This document shows positions 34,695 to 46,989 of a DNA stretch of 64,000 nt, one piece after another (position 1 is the first letter of the stretch; each line of letters begins with the position of its first letter). Both the position numbers and the translations under genes were made by a program. Below the pieces are notes generated by a model. The model was not told the origin of the DNA. It saw only the letters and a program-made list of their open reading frames with translations, and searched no databases. Source of the stretch: Mytilus edulis (Eukaryota > Mollusca > Bivalvia > Mytilida > Mytilidae); the NCBI RefSeq assembly GCF_963676685.1, contig NC_092349.1, positions 37,182,293 through 37,246,292 on the forward strand, in the 5' to 3' direction.

Positions 34695-34799
34695 TAAATA
34701 ATAATTTAGTGGTGAAGACGGTTGTTATTGGTTTTTCGATAGCCATTACATTCGTTGTAATCGTGTTTGTTGTTTATCTATTTAGAAGAAAGATAAAAG
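34695..34799 (+). CDS. IgSF gene A: transmembrane exon
   Basis: A 105-nt exon, phase 1-1, acceptor TTTTACTGTTTCAG, donor AAAG|GTAAGA. It reads VNNNLVVKTVVIGFSIAITF, then VVIVFVVYLFRRKIK: a single hydrophobic helix of about 23 residues followed by a basic stop-transfer cluster RRKIK, so a type I topology. The TM exon of gene B (58184-58288) has the same length and phases, a strong sign of common descent. No charged residue lies inside the helix, so nothing indicates pairing with an adaptor through a membrane salt bridge. Confidence 0.85.
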
Positions 34800-34892
34800 G
34801 TAAGAAAAAATATAACAATACAAACATTAAGTGTACCGAATTGACATAAATTAAAGGCAAACGTCGTTTTTGCTGCTAATTAATATAAAAAA

Positions 34893-35170
34893 GAAGATGT
34901 GGTATGATTGCCAATGAGACAACTATCCACAAAAGACCAAAATGACACAGACATTAACAACTATAGGTCACCATACGGCCTTCAACAATGAGCAAAGCCC
35001 ATTACGCATAGTCAGCTATAAAAGGCACAGATAAGACAATGTAAAACAATTCAAACGAGAAACTAATAGCCTTATTTATGTAAAAAATGAGCGAAAAACA
35101 AATATGTAACACATAAACAAACGACAACCACAAAACTTCTGACTTGGGACAGGCACAAACATACATAATG
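34893..35170 (-). repeat. Dispersed repeat R-K, copy 2 (intron of gene A)
   Basis: AAGAAGATGTGGTATGATTG, CACCATACGGCCTTCAACAA and CATAGTCAGCTATAAAAGGC match the copy at 27245-27412. Confidence 0.8.
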
Positions 35171-35304
35171 TGTCGGGGTTAAACATGTCAGCGGGAGGCC
35201 AACCCTCCCCTAACCTGATACAGTGGTATAGCAGTACAACATAAGAAAGAACTAAAAAAATCAGTTGAAAAAGGCTTAACTCATCGTCCGATGTCATTAG
35301 TAAA

Positions 35305-36070
35305 CTTATATAGAATTGAGAATTGAAATGGGGAATGTTCAAAGAGACAACAACCTGACCATAGAGCAGACAACAACAGAAGGTCACTAACAGGTCTTCA
35401 ATGCAGCGAGAAATCCCCGCACCCGGAGGTGTCCTTCAGCTGGCCCCTAAACAAATATATACTAGTTCAGTGATAATGAACGCCATACTAAACTCCAAAT
35501 TGTATTAAAATCAAAAATAATACAAGACTAACAAGGCCAGAGGCTCCTGACTATGGACAGGCACAAAAACGCGGTGGGGTTAAACATGTTGATGAGATCT
35601 CAACCCTCCCCCTATAACTCTAGCCAATGTCGAAAAGTAAACGCATAATAACATGCACATTAAAATTCAGTCCAAGAGAAGTCCGAGTCTGATGTCAGAA
35701 GATGTAACCAAAGAAAAGAAACAAAATGACAATCATACATAAATAACATCAGACTACTAGCAGTTAACTGACATGCCAGCTCCAGACTTCAATTAAAAGT
35801 TAAAAAGAGAAAGACAGACAAACAAAAGTACACAAGAAACAATATAGAAAACTAAAGACTAAGCAGCACGAGCCCCATTAAATAATTGAGGTGATCTTAT
35901 ATGCTCAGGAAGGGTTAGCAGATCTTGTTCCACATGTTGAACCATTCGTATTGTTCATGTTTTTACAAAACCGGTAAATAGCTTAATTGGGTAGGTCACT
36001 TTTGTCGAAAGGGTAAGAAATTGTAGTTACGACATAAGAAAAATATTCGATATATTCTGTGAATAGGATA
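35305..36070 (-). repeat. Repeats R-S (copy 3) and R-G (inverted), back to back
   Basis: 35305-35797 matches R-S blocks (CACCCGGAGGTGTCCTTCAG, AAGGCCAGAGGCTCCTGAC). 35830-36060 matches inverted R-G (GAGGTGATCTTATATGCTCA, ACAAAACCGGTAAATAG). Confidence 0.75.
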
Positions 36071-36475
36071 TTCTCTAACGGTTAACCAACTCGTGATGGC
36101 GTCCGTAAAATTTACGAAGAGATAATTTCAACTTCATCATTTTTCGTTTAATAACTTTCTTGTGAGCAGCAACCCTCTATCAAGTACATAATAATAGGAA
36201 AAGACGACTTTTTTATTTGTCGTCATCATTATATGAAATACAAAATCTACAATACTACACAGCAGAAATAATTGGAAGTCCCCACACAAAGTAAAATCAG
36301 CAAAATACTGAAATCAGGGGAAAATCTAATCAGAAAGTCCATAATCACATGGCAAAATCAAATGACAAAACACATTAAAAACGAATGGAAAAGAACTGTC
36401 ATATTCCTGACTTGGTACAGGGTTTCAGATGTAGAAAATGGTGGATTAAACCTGGTTTTCTAGCGCTTAACCTCT
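36071..36475 (-). pseudogene. Retroelement-derived repeat, inverted
   Basis: On the minus strand, around 36150-36090, the frame reads KLSLRKFYGRHHELVN, a motif I recall from abundant mussel RT-bearing elements. 36380-36470 is the inverse of the ACCAAGTCAGGAAT...CAACCATTTTCTAC block at 62690-62770. It is broken by stops. Confidence 0.45.
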
Positions 36476-37272
36476 TACTTTGACGAAAGTCTCATCGAAA
36501 TTCGTTTTATTTACAGTGATGCATGAACTAAGCAGACGTAATAAATAAAATAGTCAAAACATGGGTATACCAGTTATCATCGTGTAACAATTTTAAAAGG
36601 AACAATTTAACAGAACACAAAAACATCTATCTACAAACACATTCATTAACTAGCGTGTCTGACGTCAGAAAATTTTATATTTCACATCAAGGATTTGTAT
36701 AGCTATACAAATCCTTGGTCACATATATTTGTCGTACAAGGATTTGTATAGTAAGAAGCCTTGATACTATATACAAACAATTTGATTTCACATGGGCAAT
36801 GTTAGCATACAGGGTAAAAAATCAAAAGTATGTAAGAATTAATTTCAGAAATAGACCGAGATTTAAAATAGTCCAAAAGTTATATAGTATTTATAAAAGA
36901 AGTTAAATCGTTAAATGACGTTTTTACTGTTCTTTTTTTACTAACGAATAGTGTCAAACATTAATAGCAACAATCATCAACAAGACAAGATGAACAATAA
37001 CGCTATCAGCAAAACCAGCGACGCATATAATCATTGTTTTGCCTTACACCATGATGATCACACATGTAAACTTCATTTGCAACTGTTTGTTATGTAAGGT
37101 TCTTTTAATTCTAATGTTTAAATACATTGTATATTTAGTTCGATTTGTTGAAGATACTTTTCCTGGAAAGATTTTTTAAGAAATGATATGAATGTTGCAA
37201 ATATACCTATTACTGACACGATATTATAGTTTTTACCTAACGAAAACGTCTTTTATTTTTTCAAACCTGCAG

Positions 37273-37358
37273 GTTGTATACGAGATTTCTTTCATGGTAA
37301 AACAAAATACTTCTCAAGAAATAACAGTTTGAGTGAGACATCTCTAACAAATACATAA
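37273..37358 (+). CDS. IgSF gene A: terminal exon, short cytoplasmic tail
   Basis: The acceptor CAAACCTGCAG joins in phase 1 to the TM exon. The frame runs 28 residues (GCIRDFFHGKTKYFSRNNSL, then SETSLTNT) to TAA at 37356-37358. The tail is Ser/Thr/Asn-rich and basic near the membrane. Its only Tyr (KYFS) is not in a YxxL/I/M context. An AATAAA at 37706-37711 is a plausible polyadenylation signal. Other internal exons in the 2.5-kb intron cannot be excluded, so the short tail is the simplest reading rather than proven. Confidence 0.6.
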
Positions 37359-37705
37359 GGGGATTGAAGAAAGTGTCCAACAGTTTTCATTATTTGGTTA
37401 CTTAAGATCTATTAAGATGAACTTTTTATGTATAGTAAAATTTATGAAACGTACACAAATGGATTGATGCTGTTCATTTTTAATTCAAAATGTCATATAA
37501 AGTAACACAAATGTTGTAAATTATACAATATATATCGCCTACTTGTTTTAAAATCGTAAATGTATCCATTGTTTTCATTTAACAAATTTTATAAATACAT
37601 TGATCGGTTGTTGTTTGTTTGACGTCACATGGGAAATATTTCATGCATGCTTAGGAGGATAAGTGCTTCATGTAAAGCCTTTGGTATCTTTATAATGTTT
37701 TGTTT

Positions 37706-37711
37706 AATAAA
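37706..37711 (+). terminator. Putative poly(A) signal of gene A
   Basis: An AATAAA hexamer about 350 nt after the gene A stop codon. Hexamers are frequent by chance in AT-rich DNA. Confidence 0.35.
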
Positions 37712-37719
37712 ACAAATAG

Positions 37720-39545
37720 TAATTTCATGTTTTGACACATTTTGTGCATTCTACTAATCTTATACCATTAAAGAATTTGTTTTAATTCGCGATTAAAAGA
37801 ATTCTATTTAAGTTTTTGTTGTTTCAGTTTCATACATTATTTTAATTTTAAGTTTCTTTTTATGTAAACTATAATTTATGATTTAATTTAGTTTGTCATT
37901 AATATATGAATTTATTCAGTTTGCCATTAATATATGAATTTATTCAGTTCAACTATAACATGTACTGTTTTATCATATAGCTTTTTCTAGTTTGTATACC
38001 AATATACATATATTAGTTGAATATTGTGTTTTCGTATGTGATCGCAAAACATTGTATAAGACAATCATATTTTTAGAGATATTTTTATTTTATAAAAGTC
38101 CTGTAATTGAATCAAATACAAGTGCAAATAGAAAAGTAACCATATCAATTCTATATGTTTCCTAATGTTAAATATTTATTTGTAATTAAGCTACATATGT
38201 GACTGGTAAAACATGTCGTAGATGTAAGACGTGTTTTGTGAGCTTAATTGTTCCCAAACCAATCGTCTTATTATACGATACAGTTACAGGGGAGGTAATG
38301 ACGTTGCTAACGTAAATTGTTATTTTCGCGACGTCAAACTGTGACTTATCGGGAAAAGATTCAGTTTTCGACTGATTTTTATCATTCAAACTTATTTAAC
38401 TTGAGAACGAGTTCATAGACCCCTCTTTTTTAAAATGCCATTTGGTTTGATTACGCAAAAAGATTATGTGTGCCAATTTTTATGAAAACGTAAATAGTGT
38501 AATTTTTTATTAATTTAAAAAACATACAGGAAAAAATGATGTTTTTTCTACATTCATGAACATTTGATAAATATGAATTATTTCTGAATAAAAAATGAAT
38601 TATTTTTTTGGATACTTATAAAATACAGAAATTACAAATTATTCAACAAAAAAACAATTTGTGTTTATCTTTTAAAACAAAAACGTTATGTCTCTGTTTC
38701 GAAAGGGACAATACAGCCACAATTCCGAATTTTGAGCAAATATACAAAATTTCGACCTCATATACTCAAAAAGTAGCACATGCAGGTAGATGTTTTATTA
38801 CATACTTGATTTAATCAGTGAAAAATAGTTTATATGAAAAGTTCTATCAAAATGTAAATACGGGATCAAACCTGTATCGTATGCCCTTAAGAACATTATG
38901 ATACAAGCTGTTCAGAAAAAAGAAAAAACACATTTCTTATTATTTATTTATCATGGCATCAAACTTAGACAAAATGTGTATTTTTTCACCATTTCTTGTT
39001 AACGTAAACACTTTTGGTGCATTTATTATATAAATGTTATTAATAATAGTTTATTATATTTTAATGAATGTTCATCATATTTCTTTTTTTAAAGTGTATA
39101 AACATTAGTCAGAAAATATTTTACCAAAGTCATGAAAGTCATTAAAGTATTTCTATCAGAAAAAAACTGTCTTGTATTTTTGTACACTATGAAAGTGTAG
39201 AAAAAATCATTTAAAAGTACATATATGGCTACATGAGTGTTGCGTATTAGCTTGACTATAAATCCGAGTAATGTTTTATAAACAGAACGATGAACTTTGT
39301 ACTATAACATACTCAAACAAATACTCATTAAACTTCCTTGGATATGTTCAATCTAGTCGACAATATCCTTCTTTATGTACTTTATGGAGCTGTTAATGAT
39401 AATGTGTACGAACTCGATCTTACAATCTGGTTTAAAATGATGTTTTTACATAGCAAAATATGTTCATTCCTCGTATATAAAAATCAGACCAGCATGATTT
39501 GAAATCGGGTTGAATTTTAGATTGAATTGAATAGCTGAAAACTCA
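37720..39545. other. Unannotated AT-rich intergenic stretch
   Basis: Holds a 31-bp direct duplication containing CATTAATATATGAATTTATT (about 37899 and 37930). No exon-like frame with splice support. Confidence 0.5.
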
Positions 39546-39552
39546 TCATAGA

Positions 39553-40040
39553 TACAAGGACTAAATTTTGTATATACGCCAGACGCGCGTTTCGTCTAAA
39601 AAAGACTCATCGGTGACGATCGAATCTCAAAAAGATTAAAACGCCAAATAAAGTACGAAGTTGAAGAGCATTGAGGACCAAAATTCCTAAAAGTTTTGCC
39701 AAATACAGCTGAGGTAATCTATGCCTGAAGCACGCCTTTTATCTCTTTGTTGATGAACCATTGTTTTGCTTTCTGCTGTTTTCTGCACTTTGGTCGGGTT
39801 TTGTCTCTTCTAGTGTGAATATAAAATTTTATCCTGGTATCGGTGATGAGTTTATTAACAACCACTGGGTCGATGCCACTGTTTGTGGAGATTTAATTTC
39901 CCGAGGGTATCACCAGCCCAGTAGTCAGCACTTTTGTGCTGACATGAATTTTCATTGATATGGTTTTGTTTAAAAAAAACTGTTTACAAAACTTTTGAAT
40001 TTTAGAACTACTAAGGCTTTTGTACCTCAGAAATAGATTA
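39553..40040. repeat. Two head-to-head copies of mussel repeat R-T, the insertion host
   Basis: 39553-39725 is one copy in reverse orientation (CGCCAGACGCGCGTTTCGTC; TTTTGCCAAATACAGCTGAG; TAATCTAT). 39740-40040 is a second copy in forward orientation (GGTCGATGCCACTGTTTGTG; GAGGGTATCACCAGCCCAGT; CAGAAATAGATTA). The second is interrupted at 40040 by the element at 40041-47420 and resumes at 47421 as TACCTTAGCTGTATTTGGC. The first copy, read in reverse, shows the uninterrupted version ATAGATTACCTCAGCTGTAT. Confidence 0.8.
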
Positions 40041-40162
40041 CAGATGGGTGCGGTCCTAACCTTGACAAAAGTTAACGTAAAGCAGACTTGTTGACTGCTT
40101 TCTAAGTTAATTAACTTGAGAATTTTTAAGCAATCAAGCAAGTTAACTTCGTCGTTGGTGGA

Positions 40163-40372
40163 CCAGACCTACGGTCTGCTTTTTTAGGACTGCTACAGAC
40201 CTATCGACAGGTCTGCTCCAGACCAGACCTGTTGACAAGTCTGCTTTTAACCAGTCCTGAGGACAGGTCTCAGACTGCCTCAGACCAGACCTGTGGACAG
40301 GTCTGCTCCTGACCAGACCTGAGGACAGGTCTGATTTTGACCAGACCTGAGTACAGGTCTGCTTATGACAGA
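40163..40372 (+). repeat. Left subterminal array of AGACCTGnnGACAGGTCT palindromes
   Basis: About six units of roughly 31-33 bp, each an interrupted palindrome such as AGACCTGTGGACAGGTCTGC followed by TCCTGACC. Variants include CCTGAGGACAGG and CCTGTTGACAAG. Each could form a small hairpin. The equivalent zone at the other end of the element (46990-47400) uses related GGTCCTAGGACTGGTC and AAGTTAACTT motifs. Confidence 0.85.
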
Positions 40373-40882
40373 TTATCGTTATAAGAGTTTTCATATCAGA
40401 CTTGAGCTTTAATTAAAATATGTAAACAACATTCACATTGTTTTTCCACAGATGTCAAATTTAATGATTTACTCGCTTGACTTAGCTACTAGATTTTATA
40501 CAAAATTATCTTTTTTTATTTGATAAACATGTATTCTTATATACATAAAACAATGGCTATACAATCACATAGAGGTACTCATAAAGGAAATGAGAGCGTT
40601 TTTTTTTATAAGAAGGCGACTAGAAAGGTTATCCGCATCTGAACAATATTCTTATATCACGGGATAGATATCAACAACATTGCCTTTACTAGATTTTGCT
40701 ATTCATTTGTTTTCGTTCCTGCAGAAGGTGTCGAAATAAACTAAGTTTGGAAAGAGGTTTGAGAATCTCCCCTCATATAATACATGTTGTGAGTAGTATT
40801 CATTTAAATGGACAATAGATGGACAATAGACATCTGAAGATAATAGATGATTTAAACTGTGTAACTGAGTGGAACGTATCAA

Positions 40883-41427
40883 ATGAAACTCGGGTGTTTG
40901 TTTGTTTTGCCATCTTCTGCAAACTGGAAAAAAATGGACATCAAAATCAAGGTAAGTTTTTAATTTTCTGAAACGTAGACTTTATATAACTTTTATATAT
41001 CTAGTTCCTGCCATGCCTTAAAACTTTCCTAGACGTACCAGTTTGTCTGTACTCATAGTAAATTTTGAGGTGAAAACACGGCCATATTTTTCAATTCTTT
41101 ATGATGAACCTTAACTACAAACAAAAACAATCAACCGACACAATAGATTAACAGTATACTATTCCCAGAAGAAAACCTCTTATACTTTTTGTATTAAATA
41201 GTTCAAATGAAACCAAACATGTCAGTGTTGGTACTTTGATGATGCGGCCTAAAAGTTGTGTTTTACACACCATCTTCTTCGTTATTCTTTCCTCCACTAT
41301 CTGGAGTACCACTACTTTTGTATTGTAGCACGGATACGCAACTGATTACTGTAAGCAACTGTGTGCATGTGCAGGAATATTGTACAGTGAATATGATCGG
41401 TGCACAAACCTGTATTATTTCGCCTAA
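40883..41427 (+). CDS. Candidate two-exon small Cys-rich secreted peptide
   Basis: An ATG at 40883 opens 23 codons (MKLGCLFVLPSSANWKK...), signal-like at its start, to a strong donor AAG|GTAAGT at 40952. An acceptor TTTTGTATTGTAG at 41328 leads in phase 0 to 32 codons with four cysteines (YCKQLCACAG, then DRCTN) and a stop at 41425-41427, giving 55 residues. Two rival readings exist. A signal-like frame starts at 41242 (MRPKSCVLHTIFFVILSSTI) but ends at TAG just before the acceptor. An overlapping +1-shifted frame, open from about 41258 to 41593, holds five cysteines (NCVHVQEYC; KIYCSRYCYKGY). Which of these, if any, is used cannot be decided by eye. Function unknown. Confidence 0.28.
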
Positions 41428-41782
41428 AATATATTGTTCTAGATACTGTTATAAAGGATATCAACACAGCCTGGCGTACCCACCACCAATTTACAACGCA
41501 ACGGCAGTTGGTCTTATCCAAAATGAGCTAAGGCTGCGATCCCAGCTGGGTGCTCAATTCAAACATAAAACAATCATGAACTACTATGTCTAGTGACTGT
41601 TCAATATATATCATGAATTTAGAGATGAAATTCTGACTCTCACAATTTATGTGCACAGTAAAATTTTTGCATTGATTGTTTTCCAATATTATTGAATACA
41701 TGTACATTAACAGTCCTACTAAGATGTGCACATGAGCGCCAGGAGAAGACATTAAAGCGCTCGGTACAATACTAAGCGGGAA

Positions 41783-44700
41783 TATAGATTTACAAATAAA
41801 AGTGCACATATGGTCAGTTTTGGTCAAATAAATTTGTTGTACAAGTCAGCATGAGATATCAAAACTACTCAAATTTTGTTACGTATCAATATTTTGAATA
41901 AAAGGGGGACATACTGGCACCCTAAATGTATGAAAACAATAATTTGTTTTTATTGTATTGCAATATTGCTGTCCATTATATTGTACATTGAATCCTGACA
42001 TAAAAAAATCGGCTGATTAACCATGCGGGTGCATTGTATATAGATTTACAAATTAAAGTGCACATATGGTCAGTTTTGGTTAATGCGGTCAAATAATTTT
42101 GTTGTACAAGTCAGCATGAGGTATCAAAACAATTGAACTTTTGTTACGTATCAATATTTTGAACAAAAGGAGGACATGATGGCACCCTAAAATTCTGAAA
42201 ACAAAAATTGTTTGTTATTGTATTGCAATATTTCTGTCCATTGTATTATACATTGAATCCTGACATAAATATATGGCTGATAAAGTATGCGAGTATACAT
42301 TGAATCCTGACATAAAAAATATGGCTGATTAACCATGCGGGTGCTTTGTATATAGATTTACTAATTAAAGTGAACATATGGTCAGTTTGGTCAATGCGGT
42401 CAAATAGTTTTGTTGTACAAGTCAGCATGAGGTATCAAAACTACTTAAATTTTGTTACGTATCAATATTTTGAATAAAAGGAGGACATGCAGGCACCGTA
42501 AAATTTTGCGAACAAAAGTTGTTTGTTATTGTATTGCAATATTGCCGTCCATTGTATTATACATTGAATCATGACATAAAAAATATGACTGATTTACTAT
42601 GCGGGTATATAGATTTACAAATTAAAGTGCACATATGGTCAGTTTTGGTCAATGCGGTCAAATAGTTTTGTTGTGAAAGTCGGCATTAGGTATCAAAACT
42701 ACTGAAATTTTGTTACGTATCAATATTTTGAATAAAAGGAGGACATGCTGGCACCCTAAAATTCTGCAAACATAAATTGTTTCTTACTGTATTGCAATAT
42801 TGCTGTCCATTGTTTTATATATTGAATCCTGACATAAAATATATGGCTGATTAACTATGCGGGTATATAGATTTACAAATTAAAGTGCACCTATGGTCAG
42901 TTTTGGTCGATGCGTTCAAATAATTTTGTTGTACAAGTCAGCATGAGGTATCAGAACTACTCAAATTTTGTTACGTATCAATATTTGAATAAAAGGAGGA
43001 CATGCTGGCATCCTAAATTGATGCGAACAAAAATTTGTTATTGTATTTATACAATATTTCTGGCTATTATACTATACATTGAATCCTGACATTAAAAATA
43101 TGGCTGAATTATTATGCAGGTATATAGATTTACTAATTAAAGTGAACATATGGTCAGTTTGGTCAATGCGGTCAAATAGTTTTGTTGTACAAGTTAGCAT
43201 GAGGTATCAAAACTACTCAAATTTTGTTACGTATCAATATTTTGAATAAAAGGAGGACATGCAGGCACCGTAAAATTTTGCGAACAAAAATTGTTTGTTA
43301 TTGTATTGCAATATTGCGTCCATTGTATTATACATTGAATCATGACATAAAAAAATATGACTGATTTACTATGCGGGTATATAGATTTACAAATTAAAGT
43401 GCACATATGGTCAGTTTTGGTCAATGCGGTCAAATAGTTTTGTTGTGCAAGTCGGCATTAGGTATCAAAACTACTGAAATTTTGTTACGTATCAATATTT
43501 TGAATAAAAGGAGGAAATGCTGGCACCCTAAAATTCTGCAAACATAAATTGTTTCTTACTGTATTGCAATATTGCCGTCCATTGTATTATACATTGAATC
43601 ATGACATAAAAAAATATGACTGACTTACTATGCGGGTATATAGATTTACTAATTAAAGTGCACCTATGGTCAGTTTTGGTCGATGCGTTCAAATAATTTT
43701 GTTGTACAAGTCTGCATGAGGTATCAGAACTACTCAAATTTTGTTACGTATCAATATTTGAATAAAAGGAGGACATGCTGGCATCCTAAATTGATGCGTA
43801 CAAAAATTTGTTATTGTATTTATACAATATTTCTGGCTATTATACTATACATTGAATCCTGACATTAAATATATGGCTGAATTATTATGCAGGTATATAG
43901 ATTTACAAATCAAAGTGCATATATGGTCAGTTTTGGTCAATGCGGTCAAATAATTTTGTTGTACAAGTCAGCATGAGGTATCAAAACAATTGAACTTTTG
44001 TTACATATCAATATTTTGAATAAAAGGAGGACATGCTGGCACCCTAAAATTCTGAAAACAAAAATTGTTTGTTATTGTATTGCAATATTTCTGTCCATTG
44101 TATTATACATTGAATCCTGACATAAAATATAAAATATATGGCTGATAAACTATGCGAGTATATAGATTTACTAATTAAAGTGAACATATGGTCAGTTTGG
44201 TCAATGCGGTCAAATAGTTTTGTTGTACAAGTCAGCATGAGGTATCAAAACTACTCAAATTTTGTTACGTATCAATATTTCGAATAAAAGGAGGACATGC
44301 AGGCACCGTAAAATTTTGCGAACAAAAATTGTTTGTTATTGTATTGCAATATTGCGTCCATTGTATTATACATTGAATCATGACATAAAAAAATATGACT
44401 GATTTACTATGCGGGTATATAGATTTACAAATTAAAGTGCACATATGGTCAGTTTTGGTCAATGCGGTCAAATAGTTTTGTTGTGCAAGTCGGCATTAGG
44501 TATCAAAACTACTGAAATTTTGTTACGTATCAATATTTTGAATAAAAGGAGGAAATGCTGGCACCCTAAAATTCTGCAAACATAAATTGTTTCTTACTGT
44601 ATTGCAATATTGCCGTCCATTGTATTATACATTGAATCATGACATAAAAAAATATGACTGACTTACTATGCGGGTATATAGATTTACTAATTAAAGTGCA

Positions 44701-46130
44701 CCTATGGTCAGTTTTGGTCGATGCGTTCAAATAATTTTGTTGTACAAGTCTGCATGAGGTATCAGAACTACTCAAATTTTGTTACGTATCAATATTTGAA
44801 TAAAAGGAGGACATGCTGGCATCCTAAATTGATGCGTACAAAAATTTGTTATTGTATTTATACAATATTTCTGGCTATTATACTATACATTGAATCCTGA
44901 CATTAAATATATGGCTGAATTATTATGCAGGTATATAGATTTACAAATCAAAGTGCATATATGGTCAGTTTTGGTCAATGCGGTCAAATAATTTTGTTGT
45001 ACAAGTCAGCATGAGGTATCAAAACAATTGAACTTTTGTTACATATCAATATTTTGAATAAAAGGAGGACATGCTGGCACCCTAAAATTCTGAAAACAAA
45101 AATTGTTTGTTATTGTATTGCAATATTTCTGTCCATTGTATTATACATTGAATCCTGACATAAAATATAAAATATATGGCTGATAAACTATGCGAGTATA
45201 TAGATTTACTAATTAAAGTGAACATATGGTCAGTTTGGTCAATGCGGTCAAATAGTTTTGTTGTACAAGTCAGCATGAGGTATCAAAACTACTCAAATTT
45301 TGTTACGTATCAATATTTCGAATAAAAGGAGGACATGCAGGCACCGTAAAATTTTGCGAACAAAAATTGTTTGTTATGGTATTGCAATATTGCCGTCCAT
45401 TGTATTATACATTGAATCATGACATAAAAAATATGACTGATTTACTATGCGGGTATATAGATTTACAAATTAAAGTGCACATATGGTCAGTTTTGGTCAA
45501 TGCGGTCAAATAATTTTGTTGTGCAAGTCAGCATTAGGTATCAAAACTACTGAAATTTTGTTACGTATCAATATTTTGAATAAAAGGAGGACATGCTGGC
45601 AGCCTAAAATTCTGCAAACAAAAATTGTTTCTTTCTGTATTGCAATATTGCTGTCCATTGTTTTATATATTGAATCCTGACATAAAATATATGGCTGATT
45701 AACTATGCAGGTATATAGATTTACAAATTAAAGTGCACCTACATGTATGGTCAGTTTTGGTCGATGCGTTCAAATAATTGTGTTGTACAAGTCAGCACGA
45801 GGTATCAAAACTACTCAAATTTTGTTGCGTATCAATATTTTGAATAAAAGGAGGACATGCGAGCATCCTAAATTTATGCGAACAAAAATGTGTTATTGTA
45901 TTACAATATTTCTGTCTATTGAACTACTATACATTGAATCCTGACATAAAAAATATGGCTGATTTACTATGCGGGTATATAGATTTACAAGTTAATGTGC
46001 ACCTATGGTCAGTTTTGGTCGATGCGGACAAATAATTATGTTGTACAAGTCAGCATGAGGTATCAAAACTACTCAAATTTTGTTACGTATCAATAATTTC
46101 AATAAAAGGAGGAGATGCTTTCACGTTTAA
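41783..46130. repeat. Satellite array, 17 monomers of about 258 bp, higher-order organised
   Basis: Monomers beginning TATAGATTTA start at 41783, 42039, 42341, 42608, 42866, 43123, 43379, 43639, 43896, 44161, 44418, 44677, 44934, 45199, 45456, 45714 and 45978, the last incomplete. Diagnostic variants define four types: A (CAATTGAACTTTTG), B (AAAGTGAACATATGGTCAGT; GCAGGCACCG), C (GTCGGCATTAGG; CTACTGAAATTTT) and D (GGTCGATGCGTTCAAATAAT; GAACTACTC). Their order is A B C D, B C D A, B C D A, B C D with end variants. Short minus-strand frames recur at 1,038-bp spacing only because the DNA does. Confidence 0.92.
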
Positions 46131-46171
46131 TGTATGTGAACAAAAATTTGTAGTCATGTGTTTTAATGGTA

Positions 46172-46285
46172 TCCGGTCGTTCCGGCCCCAAACCGATCCG
46201 GCCCCAGTCAATCCGGCCCAAAGTCATTCCGGCCCAAGTCGATCCGGCCCACGTCGATCCGGCCCCAAGTCGATCCGGTCCCATT
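46172..46285 (-). repeat. GTCGATCCGGCCCCAA minisatellite
   Basis: About seven 16-18-bp units (GATCCGGCCCCAGTCAATCC and variants GTTCCGG, CATTCCGG), markedly GC-rich against its surroundings. On the minus strand it reads as GxDRLGAGSTWAG-like repeats with no start-to-stop logic. Confidence 0.9.
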
Positions 46286-46289
46286 ATAA

Positions 46290-46985
46290 AATATGAATAA
46301 TTTATATTCACCATATGGAGGATTTTTTGACAAATTTGAACAGTATAAACGGAAATTGCAAAAAGTGTCGATGATGGATGGCAACAGGCAAGTGAAGTAT
46401 TTGAGTACCAGTTAAAGAACTATTTTAAATCGATACGAAACTGAGTGTAATTGTGTCTGTTTGTATAGCATATTCATATATATAGCTCCAACATATTTTA
46501 AAATGTGAAGATATTTTCCATGTTGACTTTGAATGTCATGGCGATTTTTATTTTATTTACTTCTCACACAGAGTAGCTAAATAAATATTTACAGTCCAAT
46601 GGAACCGTTAAAATTTAACTCATCATAATGTCTTGTATAACCAAATCATTAGTCTATAATTGGTTTGCTTATTGTGGCTGCATAGTTGGAGGATGTATAT
46701 TTACTAACAAGGACATATACAACTAACATCAAATATACGTCTTTTCAAAGATATACATAATAAAGTGCAAATATGGTTGAATTTGATATGTATCGGAATA
46801 AATATTCAGAACCCATTATCATTGTAACCAATTTTTTAATTGATAGATTGACAGATCACAGATAAATTTGTGTTACAAGCAACGTTTTATGCGTACTTTA
46901 TTTTCAAATATTTGTATTTAATCCTGTTTATATAACGGAAGTATTAATTTTACTTTATTTTCGATGTTTATACTACGGAACAAAG
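46290..46985. other. Unannotated stretch inside the TIR element
   Basis: AT-rich DNA with no long open frame and no internal repeats that I could see. Confidence 0.5.
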
Positions 46986-46989
46986 ATAT

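Noticed and set aside
43227..45276. Pairs of identical minus-strand ORFs at 1,038-bp spacing
   Set aside because: They are repeated only because the satellite is. They lack conserved ends or start contexts and are interrupted in other monomers.
41783..46130. CRISPR-like regularly spaced repeats
   Set aside because: The repeats are contiguous 258-bp monomers with no unique spacers, in a eukaryotic genome.
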